Shown piece after piece: positions 22,290 to 33,254 of a DNA stretch of 64,000 bases. Position 1 is the first letter of the stretch, and every line of letters begins with the position of its first letter. The translations under genes were made by a program, and so were the position numbers. The notes under the pieces were generated by a model that saw nothing but the letters and a program-made list of their open reading frames with translations, was not told the DNA's origin and did no database searches. The stretch is from Mycteria americana (taxonomy: Eukaryota > Chordata > Aves > Ciconiiformes > Ciconiidae): assembly GCF_035582795.1 (NCBI RefSeq), contig NW_027445624.1, forward strand, positions 2,046,001-2,110,000. The letters are read 5' to 3'.

Positions 22290-22485
22290 CCCATTTGTTC
22301 CCTTGCTCCCTTCCCCCCTTCCCCAGCGGGATGGGAGAGAAGCAAAAAAGCCCCCCTTCATCTGGGTGGACAGGGCTCTGAGCAGCGTGATCTAGTGAAA
22401 GATGTCCCTGAGCAATGGCAGGGGGTTGGACTCCATGATCTTTAAAGGCCCCTTCCGACTAAAACCGTTCTATGATTCTATGAAG
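22290..22485 (+). repeat. CR1 LINE 3' end (left arm)
   Basis: Plus-strand CR1 3' UTR: TTGGACTCCATGATC, CCCCTTCCGAC and a short tail TTCTATGATTCTATGA near 22,468-22,483. The mirror copy is at about 45,960-46,155. Confidence 0.75.
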
Positions 22486-22559
22486 AGAGCATGGTACTGC
22501 AGGGGCTGCGCCCAAGAGTGCTGAGAGAACAGGTCCATGTCACAGGGAGGCCATTCTGT

Positions 22560-23800
22560 ATCATCCTCGAATGGTGGTGGAGATGAAGGGACCCATCTGA
22601 TCATTGGTGAAAAGCAAATGTTGCACAAAAAGTGTGTCACAGAGCATGTCCTCCTGGGTCACATTTCTGGGCCAGGAAGAAGACAGTGACTGAGAACAGC
22701 CAGCATGGCTTTGTGTAGGGTGGATCACAGCCAAGCTACACTTCTGCCTTTTCTGATGACAGGGCTGGATTTCTGCACCAGGGAAGAGCAGTAGATGTCA
22801 TTTGCCTTGCCTTGAGCAAGGCTTTTAACACCATCCCCCACAAGAGCCTTGTCTCCAAGGTAGCACATAATGGGCTGCATTGGTGAATATGTACGTTGGT
22901 TAAAAGTGGTCAGAGAGTTGCTCTCGGAAAGTCAGTTAATGGGAAATATTGCAGCTGGAGGCTGGTGGCAACAAGGGGAGTCCTGGAGTGTCCTGGGACC
23001 CGTCTGGTTTAACATTTTTCTAATGACCTGGAGGTCTTTCTTGTGAAGTCTGCACACCTGATACCCAGGTGGTGGGACTGGTTGACACACCAGGGCAAGG
23101 CTGCCATCCAGAAGGACCTAGGTAGGCTCAAAGGCACGGGCCAACAGGAGCCTCATGAAAACCAGCACGGAGAAATGCAGAGTCCCGCACCAGAGGTGGA
23201 CTGAGCCCCTGCAATGGTACAGGCTGGGGACTACCTGTCTTGGGAGTAGCTCTGCAGAAAAGGTGCTGGAGTTCCTGAGGGCCATTAGGCAAAAGACAAG
23301 TCAGCACTGAGGAAGGCCAGCAGTGTGGTGGGCTATATGAAGAGGAGCATAGCCAGGAGACTGGGCATGTGTTGATCGTCCTCTACTCAGGACTCGTTAG
23401 ACTACTGGTAGGTACTGCATCCAGATTTGTGGCCCTCAATAAAAGGGAGAGAGATCAGGAAACTGGAGTGAGTTCAACAGAGGGCCACCAAGATGGTCTA
23501 GGGCTGGGGCACTTGCCTTCTGAGAAGGGGCTGAAGGAGCTGAGCTTGTTCAGCCTGCGGAAGGGAAAGCTTCAGGGGCACCTCAGAGCAGCCCATGGCT
23601 TTTGAATGCCTGCATCTTCGTAGCAGACAGAGCCAGACTCTTCACTGTGATGCATAGTGCAGGATGACGGAGAAGTTCAAGCTTTTCCCCATCCTGCCTG
23701 GAGGGCCGGGACACTTGTTTCACACAGTAGTCAGGGTCAGGTGGGGGTGCAGATAGTGTGAGTGGAGGAAATGCCTTGGGCTCCAATGAAAGCTCAAAAT
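22560..23800 (+). repeat. CR1 LINE ORF2 reverse transcriptase fragment (left arm)
   Basis: Degraded CR1 reverse transcriptase. Near 22,690-22,870 the sequence reads like NSQHGF, then DVICLALSKAFNTIPHKSLV (the LDLSKAFD motif with L to A). At 23,369-23,605 it reads LIVLYSGLVR and LSLFSLRKGKLQGHL, the usual end of ORF2. Frames are interrupted. The mirror copy is at about 44,645-45,887. Confidence 0.8.
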
Positions 23801-24539
23801 TTGAACTGCACGACTCCATTGGCTGCAAGTAGACATGAGTTACTTGACGCAACTGTGAATTTACACCTAGCTGGTCGAGTTTTCTTAAGCATCTCACTGA
23901 GAGAAGCAGTGGTGGGGAAGAGGAGAGCACTCCCTAGTTTCCCAAATCCCAGGGTGGTTGCCAAGCCATCCCTTTCTTATCCTCTGCCATCCCATTCCCT
24001 GGGAAGCACATCTGCTGGAGCTCCAGACTGTAAGCGTTGGGGTGTCTCTATGTTTTGCATAAGACAAGTCTTAGTCTTCCTAAAGACCTATCTTTGCAAA
24101 ATAGCAGTCCGTGTCTCCATTAGTCCTGCCGAGCATCTTCTGTCGGCAAGGTCGAAGTAAGCGATATGATCAACACCAGGCAGGATTTCCCATCCTAAAG
24201 TGCACATCTAAAATGGATCAGAGGGTGGGCTTGCAAAACTGACACCGTGAGTCTTCAGGTGGCACGGGCACTGCTGATTCCTCCTCCAGGAAGCCGCATA
24301 AAAGAAGCCCCCGGGGAGTGCCAGGGAGCAGGAGCGCTGCAAGCAGCAGTTTGCACAGCACTTTGCATGGAAGGGCGCGTGAGAAGGGCAGCGCACTCTT
24401 CCAGTGGTGGGGCTGCTGCCTGCTCTGCTCAAAGGCAGGCTTAGGCTGCGGCCCCACTGATCACCCCAGCTAGCTGTCAGCTGTGCAAACCTACCCAGCA
24501 GCTTGAGGTCTCCAGGGAATTAGAAAGGGTTCTTAGGCA
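23801..24539. other. No gene recognised
   Basis: Arm sequence between two CR1 pieces. Only short frames without recognisable domains. The mirror is at about 43,908-44,646. Confidence 0.4.
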
Positions 24540-24893
24540 GTGCTTTGAGGTCATCAGAAGCATGGTGGCAGAAACCAGGTGAGGGCTGTGCTCTGCAGCA
24601 GCTGGGCACCATCTCCCTAGCCAGCCTAGCCTGGGATGAGTGGAGGTGGCCACTCAGACAGGGCTTCCTCTCAGGGAAGCTGCAGTCCAGGTGGAGGGCA
24701 GGAAAGTCTGTACCCCACGCTCCTGGGTGGAGGAGGGTGCAAGCTCCACCTGCGCAAGGTGTGCTCTGGTGGAGTCCCTCCGGCAGCGAGTGGAGGAGCT
24801 GCGGGAAGCAGTCAGGAGGTGATGCCGTATAAGAGAGGCGGAACAAGAAATAGACAGAATCTTATTTGAGGCATTGCAAGAAGAAATATTGGA
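24540..24893 (+). repeat. CR1 LINE ORF1 region, part before the LTR insertion (left arm)
   Basis: A plus-strand frame reads CARCALVESLRQRVEELREA and later IREAEQEIDRILFEALQEEI, the cysteine pair plus coiled coil that I know from the CR1 ORF1 region. The copy is cut by the solo LTR that starts at 24,899 and resumes at 26,385. The right arm keeps it uninterrupted at 43,318-43,905. Confidence 0.6.
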
Positions 24894-25161
24894 AGCCCTG
24901 TGAGAGACTGAAAGAGTTAATGTCTCAAACATTGTGGCGAGGCACGGCGCTATTTGCATGGCGCCTGCAGGTCGGCGAGCACGGGGTGGGGGAGAGGGGG
25001 AGCAGGATGTGCGGGATGTGGAGAGCTCGTCGGAGGATGCACGGTTCTGGGTTCTGCCGGACCTTACCATGTATGGCCAGAGGTCACAGAGTTGATCTGA
25101 GGAAGGGGCTTGCAACCACCCGAGAGACCCCTTGTGACCACCCCCTCCCCCAGCACCTGCG

Positions 25162-25788
25162 CAGAATCACAGAATCACAGAATCACAGAATCACAGAATC
25201 ATATAGGCTGGAAAAGACCTTTAAGATCATCGAGTCCAACCATAAACCTAACACTGCCAAAAACCACCACTACACCATGTCTCTAAGTACCTCATCCAAA
25301 CGTCCTTTAAATACCTCCAGGGATGGCGACTCAACCACTTCCCTGGGCAGCCTGTTCCAATGCTTTATAACCCTCTCGGTGAAGAAAAATTTCCTAATAT
25401 CCAGTCTAAACCTCCCCTGGTGCAACTTGAGGCCATTGCCTCTTGTCCTATCACTTGTTACCTGGGAGAAGAGACCGACCCCCACCTCTCTACACCCTCC
25501 TTTCAGGTAGTTGTAGAGAGCGATGAGGTCTCCCCTCAGCCTCCTTTTCTCCAGGCTAAACAGTCCCAGCTCCCTCAGCCGCTCCTCATAGGACTTCTGC
25601 TCCAGACCCTTCACCAGCTTCGTTGCCCTTCTCTGGACACGCTCCAGTACCTCAATATCCCTCTTGTAGTGGGGGGCCCAAAACTGAACACAGCATTCGA
25701 GGTGCGGCCTCACCAGTGCCGAGTACAGGGGATCATCACTGCCCTAGTCCTGCTGGCCACGCTATTTTTGATACAAGCCAGGATTGGA
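25162..25788 (-). repeat. Young CR1 LINE, 5'-truncated, nested in the solo LTR
   Basis: Minus-strand CR1 with a clean 147-codon frame (25,270-25,713: [20 protein letters not shown], then [20 protein letters not shown]) covering the ORF2 C-terminus. The 3' end is at 25,162 with four to five copies of CAGAATCA. It is nearly identical to the copy at 36,921-37,527, so both are recent members of one subfamily. The 5' junction runs into a small tandem array at 25,768-25,870. Confidence 0.92.
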
Positions 25789-25870
25789 TACAATCCTGGA
25801 TACAATTTTGGATACAAATTTGCATACAATTGGATACAATCCTGGATACAATTTTGATACAAGCCAGAAG
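25768..25870. repeat. GATACAA tandem array at a CR1 5' junction
   Basis: Repeated (G)GATACAA units with spacings of about 14-17 bp. The array begins and ends with the same TTTTGATACAAGCCAG, about 85 bp apart. The first copy is the genuine CR1 5' junction sequence and the last is a duplicate, so the array seems to have grown from it. Confidence 0.75.
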
Positions 25871-26389
25871 ATGGAGATCTTTCTAGAACAAGAACCATGT
25901 CAGTCCTGAAGGGGCGTACCTGGACGTCGGGATTTGCTTATAAAAGACACACCCTCCAGGGAAACACGCACGCACCCACCACTGGAGGATTGCCACGTCT
26001 GTCATCATCATCACGGGATCCAAGGGTGGTGATACTTTTTCTTTCTCTTTCCTCCTCTCTTTTCCTTTCCTTTTCTCGCTTCTCTCTCCCTCTACTCTTC
26101 CAATATATGCAAGTTTGGGATAAATTGTGACAGGTTGCCCGGAAAATCGCTCCATTGCCAAATTGCCTCTGTTTGTTCGTTGAGCTCACCAGTTCGTTCA
26201 GTTTGTCCGTTTGTGGAATTCGCCAGTTAATAAAGTTGCTGGCCAGCCTGTTCCTCTGAGTCATTGTCGTGACTGTACCGACCACGCGGCTCTTTCGAGC
26301 AGAGATCGGCTTTTGTCAGTACACAAACCGTCGGGGAATCGAAAAGATTCACCCCTCTCGCAACCCACCGAGTGGGACAAGACAACCCC

Positions 26390-26620
26390 ATGGCACTGAC
26401 CTCCAAGGACTACCAGGCAAGGAGTGTCAACAGTGAATAGACAGCATCTTGGAGAAGGAGGCACCATGGTCTCTGGTGACCCATGGCAGCAGGATATCAC
26501 GTCCAGCCGTTTCCCCCTACGTACCAACCAGCAACAGATACAAAGTCTTGGCAGTACATGAAGCCAATGGGCAAGATTCCCAGGGAGAAACCTCAGCAGT
26601 TGCCCATCCCATAAAGGAGC
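26390..26620 (+). repeat. CR1 LINE ORF1 region, part after the LTR insertion (left arm)
   Basis: Continues the CR1 ORF1-like sequence interrupted at 24,898: a frame at 26,449 reads PWSLVTHGSRISRP, then PTSNRYKVLAV, which resembles the CR1 ORF1 segment after the coiled coil. The counterpart at 43,318-43,548 joins directly to the other half. Confidence 0.5.
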
Positions 26621-28440
26621 TCCATCCATCTGAGCTGCCCCTTGACACAGAGGCCATCCTCCGTCCTCGTCTTCCCTGCCACTCTCTCCTGCAGAGCCTA
26701 TATCCCTCCACTGCTGCAGCCCAGTTGAACAAGTTGTCTCGCCACATCTCATTTCATTCCAAAGTGTCACAGCGCTCAGAAGCTTCAGCTCCGTCTGTGT
26801 GTGCTCCAGCTCCTCCTGGCTGTGCACATTGGGGCTCAAGAGCTCAGCACCTCAGCTGTGGCAAGAGATGGTGCTGGCTATCCCAAGCACCTCGCGTAGC
26901 ACTATTCGCCTTTCTTAGGGCATTAAAAGAGAGCCCGGAATTAAAGAAGGTCTCCTCAGTTCAGAGATTTGGATATGTCTATGTTTTGCAGTAACTGGTG
27001 CTCTAGTAAACACACTGGAAGGAGCCGAGAAGGGGCTGTGCCATGGGGTGGTGTTGGAGTTCAGATGATGGCACACTGGCACCAGACCCCTTTGGGAGGC
27101 CCTGGGGTGTCTGTCCCACGCCAGCTCCAACAGGGCACAGCTTTCCTGGAGGCCCTGTGCTGTGTTTGCCTGCAGAATGGAGTTGTATTAGGCACTCCAG
27201 GCAGCTGGCCAGGCAGTGGAGGCTTTTTTTAAAATGTAGTTAAAATGAGAGCCCTGAAATAAATAAGATGTCTTCAGTGCAGGGATGTGGACATGTTAAG
27301 ATATTTTAGTGGAGGCCCTCAGGCAGTGGGTGGAGGAGCTGCAGGAGGAAGTCAGCAGGTGACGCTGTCTTAGAGAAGGGGGTGGCTTTGCAGTGACTGG
27401 TGCTCTAGTAAATGCACTGGATAGAGAGAGACCCGGGTCTCCTTCCGGTGCACTCCTGCATTTGCTCAGCTCAAGAGCTCTGTGTGCTCCAGAGATATAT
27501 GTGACAAGGTGCACGCAGGTGCCCTAAACGTACAGGTCGGTGTCATTTAGGATGGCCAAGGAAATCCCCCTTCCACCTCTGGCCCTCAGCTGATGCTCGG
27601 GAAGGATGGGGGTATTCTCAGAGATTTTCCATCACAGCTTGCAAACACTTGCACACGTCTTAGACCAACCCTGGCCCCTCAGTCATCACCAAGTGTGTGT
27701 GGGTGAGCAACTGAGCGCCCACAGAATAAAGACGAGGGGCTCAGAGCAGGGGCTCACCTGCAGGCAACGCTTTTGTGCACCCCTGAACTGAAGCAAGAGG
27801 AATCCCATCTGCTGTGGCTGTGTGGGGTGCATGGAGGGAGCTGAGTCGTGCTTCTTCCAGCTGGGAAGGAGATGCCTACATTGCCTCAGCTGAACCACTG
27901 CCCAGCACAGGGGAAGCCAAGCCCTCCCTGTCCCTGTCTGTCTGTCCTTCGTCTTATGGGACAGGACCTGCGGTGTCCAGAGGGGAACATTTACACCTCT
28001 CGCAGACAACCATGCTCTGGCAGGACAATTTCTGCTGCAGGAATCAGTCCCCCTCCAATGTTTAGAGAGGCACCATTAGTGATGCTTTTGTTGACTCCAA
28101 AGTACATTCCCCAGGGATGATCCTGCTGCCTTTCGGCGGTGTCAGCCCTGGAGCCCCGGGGACACCTCGAGGGAGCCCAGAGGGGGCAGAGAAAGTGGCG
28201 CCTTGGGTTGGTCCTCTGCTGCTGAGCTGCGGTGGGGTCCTGAGACGGAGGAAGCTCACGGCAAGCATGCAGTGCTTCAGGCAGACAGCTCTGCCCAGGA
28301 GCAGATGCTCTGCAGAGCACAGCAGGGCTGAGACACTGCCTGCAGGCAGCAAGGGGAGATAGATGAGAGTTTAAAGGCAGTGTGGAGTGGGAGGATGCTG
28401 AGAGCTCACTGGAGGAGAAATCTTCACAGCCCTTAACACA
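26621..28440. other. Arm sequence with internal duplication, no gene recognised
   Basis: No gene is recognised. Two related stretches at about 26,925-27,050 and 27,235-27,430 share GAGAGCCC(G/T)GAA(T/A), a GATGTGGACATG-like tract and ACTGGTGCTCTAGTAAA, an internal tandem duplication present in both arms. Near 27,315 a CAGTGGGTGGAGGAGCTGC tract again resembles the CR1 ORF1 coiled-coil region. Confidence 0.45.
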
Positions 28441-28446
28441 GTAAGT
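28441..28446 (+). promoter_or_regulatory. Candidate splice donor upstream of OR locus 4
   Basis: GTAAGT after ACA, in the same module and sense orientation as at 12,214, about 1.6 kb before the acceptor-like AG at 30,075-30,076. A candidate end of an untranslated first exon. Confidence 0.4.
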
Positions 28447-28543
28447 TTCAGGCTACAGGGCCAGCAGAGTATGCTGGAGGGGTCTCCTAGAGCTGGCAGA
28501 TCCCAGAGCAGGTAGGATCTGGCAGGATGGCTCTCCGGGTTTC

Positions 28544-30074
28544 TTGTGTGTGGAGAAGGTTGTGCTGCAGAGCAGGGCTTCCCTGCTGCACCCTCAGAGG
28601 GACAGGGCACGACCACCCCCTTCTTCTAGGGAGGCCTGCAGGGGTGTGCAGCTGGGTGTGCAGGCAGGGGTGCCCAGGGCTGTCCTTCAGAGCAGGGGTC
28701 CTGCACCCCAGGAGGCTGTGTGCTGCTGCAGGGACTCTGCTGCCTGCCAGGGTCAGCACTCAGCCTGCCCAGGAAGCTCCCCACAGTGCTGCGGGGAGAA
28801 GCTGTGGGTGGAAGGATTTGACACCCCAGCAGGGCAGGGCTCTTCTGCTGCTGAGAGGGTGCTGCGTGGCTCAGGGCTGCTCACAGCTCCACATCACCCC
28901 CAGGATCTTTCTGAAGATCCTTTTGAAGAAGTGCAACAAGGCAGCATTGACTTGAAAGGGAAGGTTTGTGCTTTGAGGTTTCTCTTCTTGGTTGTCTGGA
29001 TAGGCAGGGGGAGATGGGAATTTATTTCTCTGTGCTGCAGAAGGCACTGAGACCGCAAATCTTCTTAGGGCTTGTCTGAGCTTCTCCTTCACCCCTGCAC
29101 ACACAGAGATGCCCCTGTTCAGCGCCTGCTGCCAGGAGGTGTCTGCAGGGCAGACCTGACCACACTGTTGTTGGGATGGGGTCTGTGAGTACTGACAGGG
29201 AGCAGATGTGGGGACAGAGAATGAGCTCCTGCCAGGAGGGACAGGTCCAGGCAGCAGAGACATAGGCTCGGAGGGACAGGGAGCCGCTACCGGAAATGCT
29301 GAGGGCAGGGGATTTGGGAATGTCCCTGCCGTCCCCTGCAGTGCAGACACCTTCCCTGGTCTCCTCTCCCACCCAGCAGATCTTCTGCCCCCTGTTCCCA
29401 GGCTGGGTCACCCCCTTGGAGTCCTGACCCTTGATGAGTTTAGACTCACCAGTACCCATCTCTCTCGCCCTTTTCCGCCTCCCTCAGCAGAAGCATTGGG
29501 GCATTTCTCCGTGTTTTGCCTCCTGTCTGTGCTGCCCTTGTTCTTGCCCTCAGAGCCTCTGGGGAGGAGGGTTTCAGCTGCAGGTCACATACTGAAACGT
29601 TGGCTCCTGCCCTGTAAACATGTCCATGGGAACAAAGTGCCCCAGCCCATCCTAAGCCGAGGGCTCTGGGCGATACAGTGCTTGGGGCCGGGGAATGAGC
29701 TGGCTCTGTCTGGTCACTACAGTTTTAGGCCATCCAACAGTCTCTCTGGGGTTGTCATGTTGGAAGATGCTGAACAGCCCTTCTGCATTACGAGTGCATT
29801 ATATGTGACGTAAATTGTGATTTCACACCCTTTCCGTGGTACCCTCTGCTACACAGAAGGGCTGACCCCTCTGGAGCTGATGGGCAGAGGCCACTGCTCG
29901 TAGCAACACACTCAGCCTGCACAAGCCAGAGCTCCAGCCAGCGAGACGAGCAAGGACGGAGGTAATGTGTGTTTGGGTGGGAACAAGGAACAAGGCAGGG
30001 GAGTGTTGGCTAATACATAGAGATTTTCTCAAAGAAGCCTGTCCTAACTTCTCAGTGTGCTTTCCTCTTTGGAC
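28544..30074. other. Upstream module of OR locus 4; start of diverged inner homology
   Basis: No gene is recognised. From the inner arm edge onward the sequence still resembles the reverse of about 39,900-41,393, but with many differences (for example CAGGGCTTCCCTGCTGCACC and the CTTTGAGGTTTCTC tract). It is therefore an older inverted duplication continuous with the young arms. The part at 28,430-29,060 also resembles 12,200-12,700. Confidence 0.5.
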
Positions 30075-30076
30075 AG
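30075..30076 (+). other. Candidate splice acceptor of OR locus 4
   Basis: AG after TTTCCTCTTTGGAC, 23 nt before the ATG at 30,100. The same spacing is seen at four other OR loci in the window. Confidence 0.5.
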
Positions 30077-30099
30077 GTCCCCATGCCCTGAGGCAGCAA

Positions 30100-31059
30100 A
30101 TGGCCAACAGCAGCTCCATCACCCAGTTCCTCCTCCTGCCATTCACGGACACATGGGAGCTGCAGCTCTTGCACTTCTGGCTCTTCCTGGGCATCTACCT
30201 GGCTGCCCTCCTGGGCAACGGCCTCATCATCACCGCCGTAGCCTGTGACTGCCGCCTCCACACCCCCATGTACTTCTTCCTCTTCAACCTCTCCTTCCTT
30301 GACCTGGGCTCCATCTCTACCACTGTCCCCAAATCCATGGCCAATTCCCTCTGGGACACCAGGGCTATTTCCTATGCAGGATGCACTGCCCAAGTGTTTC
30401 TGTTTGCCTTCTTGATTACAGCAGAGATTTCTCTTCTCACCATCATGGCCTATGACCGCTACGTTGCCATCTGCAAACCCTTGCACTATGGGACGCTCCT
30501 GGGCAGCAGAGCTTGTGCCAACATGGCAGCAGCTGCCTGGGGCAGTGGTTTTCTCAATGCTATGGTGCACACTGCCAATACATTTTCACTACCACTCTGC
30601 CAAGGCAATGCCATAAACCAGTTCTTCTGTGAACTGCCCCAGATCCTCAATCTCTCCTGCTCCAATTCCTACCTCAGGGAAGTTGGGGTTGTTTTGGTTG
30701 GTATCTGTTTAACATCTGGGTGTTTTATTTTCATTGGACTGTCCTATGTGCAGATCTTCAGGGCTGTGCTGAGGATCCCCTCTGAGCAGGGACGGCACAA
30801 AGTCTTTTCCACGTGCCTTCCTCACCTGGCTGTGGTCTCCCTGTTTTTCAGCACTGCCATGTTTGCCTACCTGAAGCCCCCTTCCATCGCTTCCCCTTCC
30901 CTAGATCTGGTGATGGCTGTTCTGTACTCAGTGGTACCTCCAACGTTGAACCCCCTCATCTACAGCATGAGGAACAAGGAGCTCAAGGATGCCATTAGGA
31001 AAGTGATTTCATGGATGTTTCTCCATAGTGATAAACTTCCCTTCTCTCTGCACAAATGA
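30100..31059 (+). CDS. Olfactory receptor, family-14-like, intact (locus 4, spacer)
   Basis: Single-exon odorant receptor of 319 residues. The start at 30,100 (MANSSSITQF, N-glycosylation site at residue 3) is chosen over the frame's first ATG at 29,965 because all paralogues begin here and an acceptor-like site lies 23 nt upstream. Motifs: LLGNG 38-41, LHTPMYFF 53-60, MAYDRYVAIC 116-125, CQGNAINQFFCELP 167-180, KVFSTCLPH 234-242, NPLIYSMRN 284-292. The C-terminal tail is slightly longer than at locus 3 (ends PFSLHK). Upstream and downstream flanks match those of locus 2, which is the same type of plus-strand unit but broken. An AATAAA lies at 31,315-31,320. Not part of the high-identity arms; its diverged inverted partner is the pseudogene at 38,657-39,631. 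Confidence 0.96.
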   Translation: MANSSSITQFLLLPFTDTWELQLLHFWLFLGIYLAALLGNGLIITAVACDCRLHTPMYFFLFNLSFLDLGSISTTVPKSMANSLWDTRAISYAGCTAQVFLFAFLITAEISLLTIMAYDRYVAICKPLHYGTLLGSRACANMAAAAWGSGFLNAMVHTANTFSLPLCQGNAINQFFCELPQILNLSCSNSYLREVGVVLVGICLTSGCFIFIGLSYVQIFRAVLRIPSEQGRHKVFSTCLPHLAVVSLFFSTAMFAYLKPPSIASPSLDLVMAVLYSVVPPTLNPLIYSMRNKELKDAIRKVISWMFLHSDKLPFSLHK

Positions 31060-31314
31060 CTCCCTAGGTATCTCATTCCAGGCCTGTCCTTTTGTCTTTT
31101 TTATTATTATCGCTATCATCGTTAGAATTATCATCATTATCGTTATCACACTGTTATCATTATAATTTTCTGGTAATCTGTGGTTATTTTGTTCCTACGC
31201 AAATGTTTAGCTTCAACTCATTTCTACTGAGAAATTAATCTGTTCTCCATCTTGGAGCCTGTATAAAGGTATGTTTAACACTGGTCAGAGCTGCCTCTCT
31301 CATAGGATGTCTGT

Positions 31315-31320
31315 AATAAA
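31315..31320 (+). promoter_or_regulatory. Polyadenylation signal of OR locus 4
   Basis: AATAAA (context TGTAATAAAATGG) about 255 nt after the OR stop, matching the position and context at 13,980-13,985. Confidence 0.6.
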
Positions 31321-32864
31321 ATGGGATCTCCGCAGTGCTCTGCCAGAAGGTTGGGCTCTTCATCCAAAGCTGGTGCCTGGAATCGGCATGAGCAACTGCT
31401 CCCCAAAGGGCCTGTTGCTCCATGGATTCAGGAGCCAAGAGCTCAATGTCATGTTATGGCCTGTTAGAGACAGAGGGTTGGATTTAAGACTAACCCATTG
31501 GTGTCTGCTGACTGGAGATGGTGACTGGTCAGTGAATTACATTGCCATGTCTGTCCCACACACGACATGCAGATGATGTCCTTAAGGAGGGGAGTCTGGA
31601 GCTCCTTAAGAGCACGGGATATCTCCATGGACAGCATGTGCCTGGGGCGGGCAGTGACTGGAGCCCCACAAAAGAAGAGATTGCCCAAGGTGGAGTCACT
31701 GAAAGGGAAAGTACTAAATGCAGGTATCTTCAGGAAAACACAGACTCTGCAATCCCAGAGGAGGCCGTGGAGACCCAGCAAGCACGAGGAAGGGAGGCCA
31801 GAGCGTGATTTGTCTCATCCTCAGGCACAACCAAACACATCTACTCTTCTTGGAAAGGCACCATGGTCCCTTCAAGCACCTGCCACATGCACAGACCCTT
31901 AGGCAGGGGGATTTGCAGCCGTGATCCCTATACAGCTTGGGACCACATGAAGAGCACAAGGAGGGGGCCAGGAGAGGCTGCCCAGATCAGAGTAAGGATG
32001 GGGAGAGGTCAGAAGGGAGGTGACCTGGGCTGGAAAATTGCCTCAAATAGAAAAATGCTGGCGTTCAGCTAATCCAAGGCAATGTCCAGACTCCGGGTCT
32101 GTCGCTATCCTACAGCATGCTCATGGTGCAGAGCCACAAGTCCTTGCTGTCCTGGTGCTCCACCAGACCTAGGAAGTGGCTGAAGAAGGACTGGTGCCCC
32201 CAGTCTCTTAGTGCCGTAATCCTCCAGTGTGGAGCTGGCCACAACAGCCTGCCTGCATGGTCCTAGAGGATCCCAGTGAGGTCGTGCTTGGAGAGTAGGT
32301 TGTGATTATCGTTGGTCTGAGTAGGTGTGATGATCTGGGTGAGCATCATGAAGGGAAGGGAAGAACACGAGATCACAAGGGCAGGAAGCAGTAAGGGAAA
32401 TTTCACATGAGGTTAAGGAAAGAAAAAAACCCCAAACCCATTATACCAGTGGACCAGCACTGGGCCAGGGGCCTGTGACTTTCAAAACTCTAATTTCTCA
32501 TGAGTTTAAGGGGGAAAAACTCACTATGAGAGTGGATCAGTGCTGGGTCAGCAGAAAGCACTGAGCAATCTGACCTAACTGTAAAGTTATCCCTGCTCAG
32601 AGCAGACCATGCCGCTAGAGACGTCCAGAGGTCCCTTCTGACCCAAACCCCTCTAGAGGGAGGGGCTGGACAGTGGAGGCGAGGGCAGTGGACACTGCTG
32701 TGCGTTGAGGATTTGCTGGCATTTGTAATCCCTGGTTCACCCGATCCTCAGCGTTACATGGTGAATGACTTCATCCTCAAAAAGAGGCTCTGCTCCATGG
32801 ACACCAGGGCTCAAACTGATTTGGGGATACCACAGAAAAGTTCTCAGGAACACTGCCAGACATC
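31321..32864. other. OR locus 4 downstream flank, no gene recognised
   Basis: 31,330-32,150 is related to 14,000-14,850, and 32,230-32,870 to 16,640-17,250. The order OR, 3' flank, second block is therefore the same as in the arms, although the arm has the LTR fossil in between. No gene is seen. Confidence 0.5.
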
Positions 32865-33215
32865 ACAGAATCACAGAATCGCAGAATAGTTGGGGTTGGA
32901 AAGGACCTTTGGAGATCATCTAGTCCAAATAGTCTGCTCAAAGAAGGGTCAGCTGCAGCAGGGTGCTGATGATCATTTCCAGTTGGATTTTGAGTATCTC
33001 CACGGATGGAGAGTGCACAACCCCTCTGGGCAACTGTGTCCAGTGCATGACCTCCCTCACATTCTGCAAGTGTTTTCTCATGTTCGGGCGGAATTTCATC
33101 TTTTTTAATCTCTTGTTCTGTTACTGGGCACTAATGAGAAGAGCCTGGCTCCCTCTTCTTCACTCCCTCCCATCAGGTATGTATAGACATTGATAAGATC
33201 CCTGTCCTGAGCCTT
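32865..33215 (-). repeat. CR1 LINE 3' fragment
   Basis: Reverse-strand CR1 with tail ATCACAGAATCACAGAATCG at 32,867-32,886, then GTTGGGGTTGGAAAGGACCT, and degraded ORF2 C-terminal sequence up to about 33,215. Confidence 0.8.
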
Positions 33216-33254
33216 CATAATGCACTTCAAAATGAATACTCTTTACAATGCAGC

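Larger units (their letters stand above)
24899..26384 (+). mobile_element. Solo LTR of an endogenous retrovirus (fossil), with nested CR1
   Basis: Bounded by TG...CA (TGTGAGAGACTG ... GGGACAAGACA) and flanked by 5-bp target duplications (AGCCC at 24,894-24,898 and ACCCC at 26,385-26,389). The right arm has the matching empty site (43,549-43,553). About 880 bp of LTR remain after subtracting the nested CR1. A TATA-like TATAAAA at 25,939-25,945 and an AATAAA at 26,229-26,234 fit U3-R-U5 order on the plus strand. It inserted after the arms were formed, so it is relatively young. A 5-bp duplication fits ERVL- or ERVK-type integrases; I cannot name the family. Confidence 0.85.
8348..28543. repeat. 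Left arm of a large inverted repeat (palindrome)
   Basis: The whole stretch recurs in reverse orientation at 41,394-59,638. Mirror sums are nearly constant within blocks: about 67,985 at the outer end, 68,439-68,447 for 9.5-24.9 kb and 69,937 for 26.4-28.5 kb. The steps reflect a 484-bp left-only segment and a 1.49-kb LTR insertion. Identity looks like 97-99% by eye: for example the intact OR copies differ at 3 of 312 residues, while one 130-bp stretch near 24,000 differs at about 6 places. The inner edge is sharp: similarity drops after GGGTTTC at about 28,543 / 41,394. Confidence 0.95.

Noticed and set aside
31090-31170. TTATCATTATCG-type tract behind the OR at 30,100
   Set aside because: Low-complexity AT-rich sequence with irregular units; also seen in shorter form behind OR locus 2. 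No function inferred.
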